NCBI RefSeq assembly: GCF_900143535.1
Contig: NZ_FRFA01000025.1
Coordinates: 1 to 43,761 of the forward strand
Reading direction: 5' to 3'
DNA length: 43,761 bases
From: Tateyamaria sp. Alg231-49
GTDB lineage: Bacteria; Pseudomonadota; Alphaproteobacteria; Rhodobacterales; Rhodobacteraceae
A model generated the notes under the pieces. It was not told the origin of the DNA and searched no databases. It saw only the letters and a list, made by a program, of their open reading frames with translations. The position numbers and the translations under genes are program-made. Of the stretch, positions 40,883 to 43,761 are shown piece by piece; position 1 is the stretch's first letter; each line of letters starts with the position of its first letter.

Positions 40883-41590
40883 ATGGCGCATTTTATCCGC
40901 GCAGTCAAAGACGACCTAAGGGCCGAAGGGCTAGAAGATTTAGTTGGCTCCAATGTTGGAGTTTTCTGGTCCCGAGAAATCCGCCTTGAAATTGCGGCCA
41001 CAGATTATCTGCGTTGGAAGGCTATGGGTACGTGGCGGTCTAAGGGGCAGTCGGCCTACTCGTCATTGTCTCGCCCATCGGCAAACACCATCAAAGGTCT
41101 CAGCGCTGATCTGGTTAATTTGCTCAGCTGGTGTGAGACCCGGAGAGTTGACTGGAAAAAACTTAGCTATAATCACCTCGTCGATCATTACCAGGGAGAA
41201 ATGAACGCGGGCCGTTGGTCCCTGTTGGAAAGGGGGCGCCCACTTTCTCCATCCACAATTAATCGCCGCATGGGAACGGCTTGTGACTTCTTAGAGTTCG
41301 CCGCAGACCGCGGTTGGCGCGAACCGATAGTGGTCCAATTGGAGTCAGTTCGTCGCCCAGATGTACCCAGCAGAACCACCCAAGCTCGGGTTGGACGCAT
41401 GCGTAGACACCCTAAAGAGCTCAGGCTCCCCACCTTAGTTGAGCTAAACGATTGGATGATTGGACTAACGAGGCAGTCGGGAAGTACCGCTGGTCTCATG
41501 GTTAGAACAGCCACTTTGGTAGGATTGAGACCTGACGAGGTGAGACTTTTGCGCTCTAATCAGCTTCCACAACCTATAAACAGACGTTAA
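40883..41590 (+). pseudogene. Tyrosine recombinase/phage integrase, truncated
   Basis: This 235-residue product looks like the N-terminal two thirds of a tyrosine recombinase. A SAM-like core-binding domain (about 20-155: YLRWKAMGTWRSKGQSAY, INRRMGTACDFLEFAADRG) is followed by the start of the catalytic domain, with LVGLRPDEVRLLRSNQLP, the box I motif carrying the first catalytic Arg (about 222). The frame stops soon after, so the His-x-x-Arg and Tyr motifs are missing. The DNA after the stop shows a dispersed repeat instead. It is therefore most likely inactive. Confidence 0.65.
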
Positions 41591-41599
41591 TCTCAACGG

Positions 41600-41655
41600 C
41601 AGCTTTTTCCAGCTTCAGACGTTCGCTGCGCCAATGCCCAATGTCTCAGTTGCGG
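41600..41655. repeat. Dispersed repeat, copy 1
   Basis: This 56-base segment matches another at 43107-43162 at 38 of 56 positions by hand count without gaps. The best-kept blocks are TTCGCTGC and AGTTGCGG. Here it begins 10 bases after the broken recombinase stop. It may be part of a short noncoding mobile repeat. Confidence 0.45.
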
Positions 41656-41711
41656 GACTGTTCAACCGTTCAGCGCACTATCCAAACAGGTTGCTTTCTT
41701 CACACAAATGG

Positions 41712-41739
41712 AAAAAGCCACCGCATTAGGTGGCTTTTT
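41712..41739. terminator. Bidirectional terminator
   Basis: AAAAAGCCACC / GGTGGCTTTTT arms with a 6-base loop make a hairpin with a T run on either strand. It lies 20 bases after the stop of the minus-strand VPLPA gene at 41760 and would also stop transcripts from the recombinase remnant. Confidence 0.82.
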
Positions 41740-41759
41740 GCTCTAATCGTGACGCGAGT

Positions 41760-42500
41760 TTAGCTCTTTTTGCGGCGGCGCAGGGCCGCTACGGCACCCA
41801 GGGCGGTGAGCATTAGCAGGCCCCCCGCGGGAAGGGGCACAGGCGCTACTGTCAGGTTGTCAAACGCAACGCCGATACCGGTTGTCTTGGTACCGGTGAA
41901 CACGAAGTCGAGTGAGGTGATAGCATCACTTCCCGAAGCGTCGAACGAGAATTTCCACGCCATGCCGTCGAGCGACGTGGTTGTGTCCGTGCCATTGGTG
42001 GAGCCGACGAAGCTGTCGAGCGACAATACTCCGCCGCTCCTGGTATGGGCGTTAAGGGTCCAACTTTCGGTGCCTAGCGTCTGGGTGCCGTCGATATCCC
42101 AGATCTCGCCAGTTATCGCAGAGGCGCCGCCCGCAAAGCTCAGCGAGAAGACGGGGTTGAAGTTCTGCAAGTTAACATTCAGCGCGCCAGTTGTGCGCAG
42201 GAAATAGCCACCTAGGTCCGCAGTGGCGTCAATGTCGGTGTCGTTCGGAACAATGGTGTCGGTGACGAATCCTGTCGTAGGGTCAGACGAGCCGGATTTC
42301 TCAATGCTCATAGTTCCCGCGCCTGCGTTTAGAGTGACGCCGGAGGCATTACCGGCACTGTCAAGCAATCCGATAGGCGTGGTGAGCAGTTGGTTGTCGG
42401 TATAGCCCTGCTCAAAATTGACCAGTGTGGCGGCCATGGATGAAGCTGGCAATGCCAGAGCTATTGAAACGGAAGCCAGAAGCAAATGTGTTTTTTTCAT
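41760..42500 (-). CDS. VPLPA-CTERM exported protein
   Basis: This 246-residue protein has a signal peptide (MKKTHLLLASVSIALALPASSMA) and an intact sorting tail: PVPLPAGGLLMLTALGAVAALRRRKKS. The core is rich in Gly, Thr, Asp and beta-strand patterns (NFEQGYTDN, LGGYFLRTTGALNV, GIGVAFDNLTVAPVP), typical of extracellular carbohydrate- or matrix-related beta-sandwich proteins, but I cannot name the fold. It is likely anchored or released by an exosortase encoded elsewhere. It is transcribed toward a bidirectional terminator. Confidence 0.82.
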   Translation of the reverse strand: MKKTHLLLASVSIALALPASSMAATLVNFEQGYTDNQLLTTPIGLLDSAGNASGVTLNAGAGTMSIEKSGSSDPTTGFVTDTIVPNDTDIDATADLGGYFLRTTGALNVNLQNFNPVFSLSFAGGASAITGEIWDIDGTQTLGTESWTLNAHTRSGGVLSLDSFVGSTNGTDTTTSLDGMAWKFSFDASGSDAITSLDFVFTGTKTTGIGVAFDNLTVAPVPLPAGGLLMLTALGAVAALRRRKKS

Positions 42501-43247
42501 CTAAATTATCCCTCATTAACCATTTGTTAACGTCAGTGTACCGAGGGAAACGCCATACAGTCGTGGTCCGACATTTCCCAATTGGCTCGAAGCAGACCAA
42601 TCATTTCTTTACTAGCCTCCAAAGCACGCGCCGGAAATATTAAAAACAAGCATTTGCCACAGATTTGCCACATTATTCTTGCGATCTGGCACGGCTTCAC
42701 CAAATGCGGGAAGATTTTTCTATCTAAGCCAGAAGGCCAGCGCCCGCAGTTGGCTATGGCCAATGTCTCACCCTAAACAAATAATGCCCAAAAATGAAAA
42801 ACTGCGGCGATTCGTGCGTGCCAAACGCAATATTGAGTCATCCTCTGCTCCCCCATTTTGGTGACAACGACCTGCTGAAGACTCGGTTGTTTGCAGAACG
42901 GAAATTCATTTGGTTTAATAGAAGCAGCTCCGGCTTAGGTTCTTTTTTGGGCTGCTTGAAATTGCCCAAATGCGGCCTTCAGTTGCCAAAATGAACAATG
43001 GTAGCTTTGGGCTCAGTGCGGTCATCCGACGGTTTTACTCAGATGACCGCTTGATCACGTTAAGCGGACATTGCGAGGTGTGGTTTGAGAATTCGAGCTT
43101 GAATGGCTGCATTTACCGGTACCGGACATTCGCTGCACCTTGCACGAGTGTCTGAGTTGCGGATGGGGTGGATGGCTCCTGCATCACCCGGCGTCGTAAT
43201 GCGCCATAGTGCAGCTGCTATGAACCGCTTTTGAGAGGAGCCACCCA
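42501..43247. other. Noncoding stretch before the IS110 transposase
   Basis: No supported gene. The part next to 42500 should hold the VPLPA gene promoter. The middle is AT-richer than the neighbours, with short phrases that look like decayed coding DNA (around 42,780-42,990) but no motif. From about 43,107 the dispersed repeat appears, and the left end of the IS110 element is expected between about 43,160 and 43,247. Confidence 0.4.
43107..43162. repeat. Dispersed repeat, copy 2
   Basis: This is the second copy of the 56-base segment at 41600-41655, in the same orientation. It ends close to where the IS110 element should begin, so an IS may have inserted beside it. Confidence 0.45.
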
Positions 43248-43761
43248 ATGCAAGTTACAACAATCGGTTTAGATTTAGCCAAGAACATTTTTCAGATCCA
43301 CGGTATCGACGACCATGGTGAGGTTGTATTCAACCGCGCGCTGAGACGGGCGCAAGTCCTGGCATTTTTTGAACGCCTCGAGCCATGTTTGGTCGGTATT
43401 GAAGCCTGTGGAACGAGCCATCACTGGGCACGCGAACTGATCAAACTGGGTCATAACGTGAAGCTGATCCCGCCAGCTTATGTGAAGCCCTACGTCAAGC
43501 GCGGTAAATCAGATGCCGTTGATGCCGCAGCTATTTGCGAGGCAGTCACTCGGCCAACAATGCGATTTGTTGAGGTAAAGACACCCGAACAACAAGCGAT
43601 ACTCTCTGTTCATCGCACACGCGACTTGATTGTGAGACAGCGTACTCAGACCATCAATATGCTGCGAGGGCAGCTGGCAGAGTTTGGTATCATCTTGCCT
43701 CAAGGCATCTACCATGCGCTGCATTTTGCCAAGGACTGCTTAAAAGAAGCTCCGTCTGACC
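43248..43761 (+). CDS. IS110-family transposase, 5' part
   Basis: The reading frame begins MQVTTIGLDLAKNIFQIHGID and stays open for 171 codons to the end of the window, where it is cut. The N-terminal DEDD RuvC-like catalytic domain is visible: first Asp in GLDLAKN, Glu in VGIEACGTSHHWA, and the Asp pair in GKSDAVDAAAICEA, followed by IRTRDLIVRQR-like helices (HRTRDLIVRQRTQTINMLRG). A GAGAGGAG ribosome site precedes the ATG. IS110 elements move without classic terminal repeats, using this DEDD enzyme with a C-terminal serine domain outside this window. Confidence 0.92.
   Translation, partial: MQVTTIGLDLAKNIFQIHGIDDHGEVVFNRALRRAQVLAFFERLEPCLVGIEACGTSHHWARELIKLGHNVKLIPPAYVKPYVKRGKSDAVDAAAICEAVTRPTMRFVEVKTPEQQAILSVHRTRDLIVRQRTQTINMLRGQLAEFGIILPQGIYHALHFAKDCLKEAPSD

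Noticed and set aside
1..43761. CRISPR arrays, tRNA and rRNA genes
   Set aside because: I saw no regularly spaced repeats and no tRNA-like T-loop/acceptor pairing in the gaps; a dedicated scan (tRNAscan-type) was not possible.

Overview
The window looks like a chromosomal segment of a marine alphaproteobacterium of the Rhodobacterales (Roseobacter group). The grounds are VPLPA-type C-terminal sorting tails, an NDUFA12-like complex I gene next to mlaD, DUF2155 and aat, a GapR/DUF2312 protein, a ScfR-type XRE regulator, and overall gene content. Genus cannot be fixed from the sequence alone; the insertion-sequence load would suit an Octadecabacter- or Sulfitobacter-like genome (inference). I found no tRNA, rRNA or CRISPR array.

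Region 1 (1-13,848) is accessory DNA. It holds a secreted TAP-like alpha/beta hydrolase, a small lipoprotein, a DUF3955 membrane protein and a gene remnant ending at an IS3-family element (3,624-4,854). Next comes a compact cassette (about 5,100-8,172): a lone P27-type terminase small subunit with its own consensus promoter, a translationally coupled Nmad3-Nmad2 pair (nucleotide-modification-associated families) on the minus strand, and a divergent GIY-YIG-like nuclease followed by an unnamed protein. The right edge of the cassette carries a 5' remnant of a second IS3 orfA in the same orientation, so the cassette lies between two related IS sequences. After it come a DUF1254/DUF1214 periplasmic protein with an IS1380-family element just upstream of its start, two hypothetical genes and a VPLPA-tailed exported protein.

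Region 2 (13,849-40,354) is largely ordinary chromosome: rpiB; a zinc uptake locus (zur-znuC-znuB divergent from znuA, with a palindromic Zur-type site between them); a photolyase-like protein whose domain order looks swapped; clpP-clpX; an arsR-SRPBCC operon with two matching palindromes; RidA; NDUFA12-MlaD-DUF2155 convergent with aat; accB-accC; and a branched-chain-amino-acid-type ABC operon (binding protein, livH, livM, livG, livF). Divergent from the ABC operon is a ScfR-type regulator. It is followed by an overlapping set: receiver domain, small membrane protein, and a Na+/solute-symporter/histidine-kinase fusion. Then come an orphan FliM/FliN-like protein, a sulfur-related trio (TIGR01244 phosphatase-like protein plus two YeeE/YedE halves), a small membrane protein and gapR.

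Region 3 (40,355-43,761) is accessory again: a degraded VPLPA tail, a tyrosine recombinase cut after its first catalytic arginine, an intact VPLPA protein, a noncoding stretch with a dispersed repeat, and the start of an IS110-family transposase that runs off the window.

The strongest candidate for an undescribed system is the IS-bracketed Nmad2/Nmad3/GIY-YIG/unknown-protein cassette. It has the make-up expected of a DNA-modification or restriction/anti-restriction module, but function is inferred from family membership and neighbourhood only.
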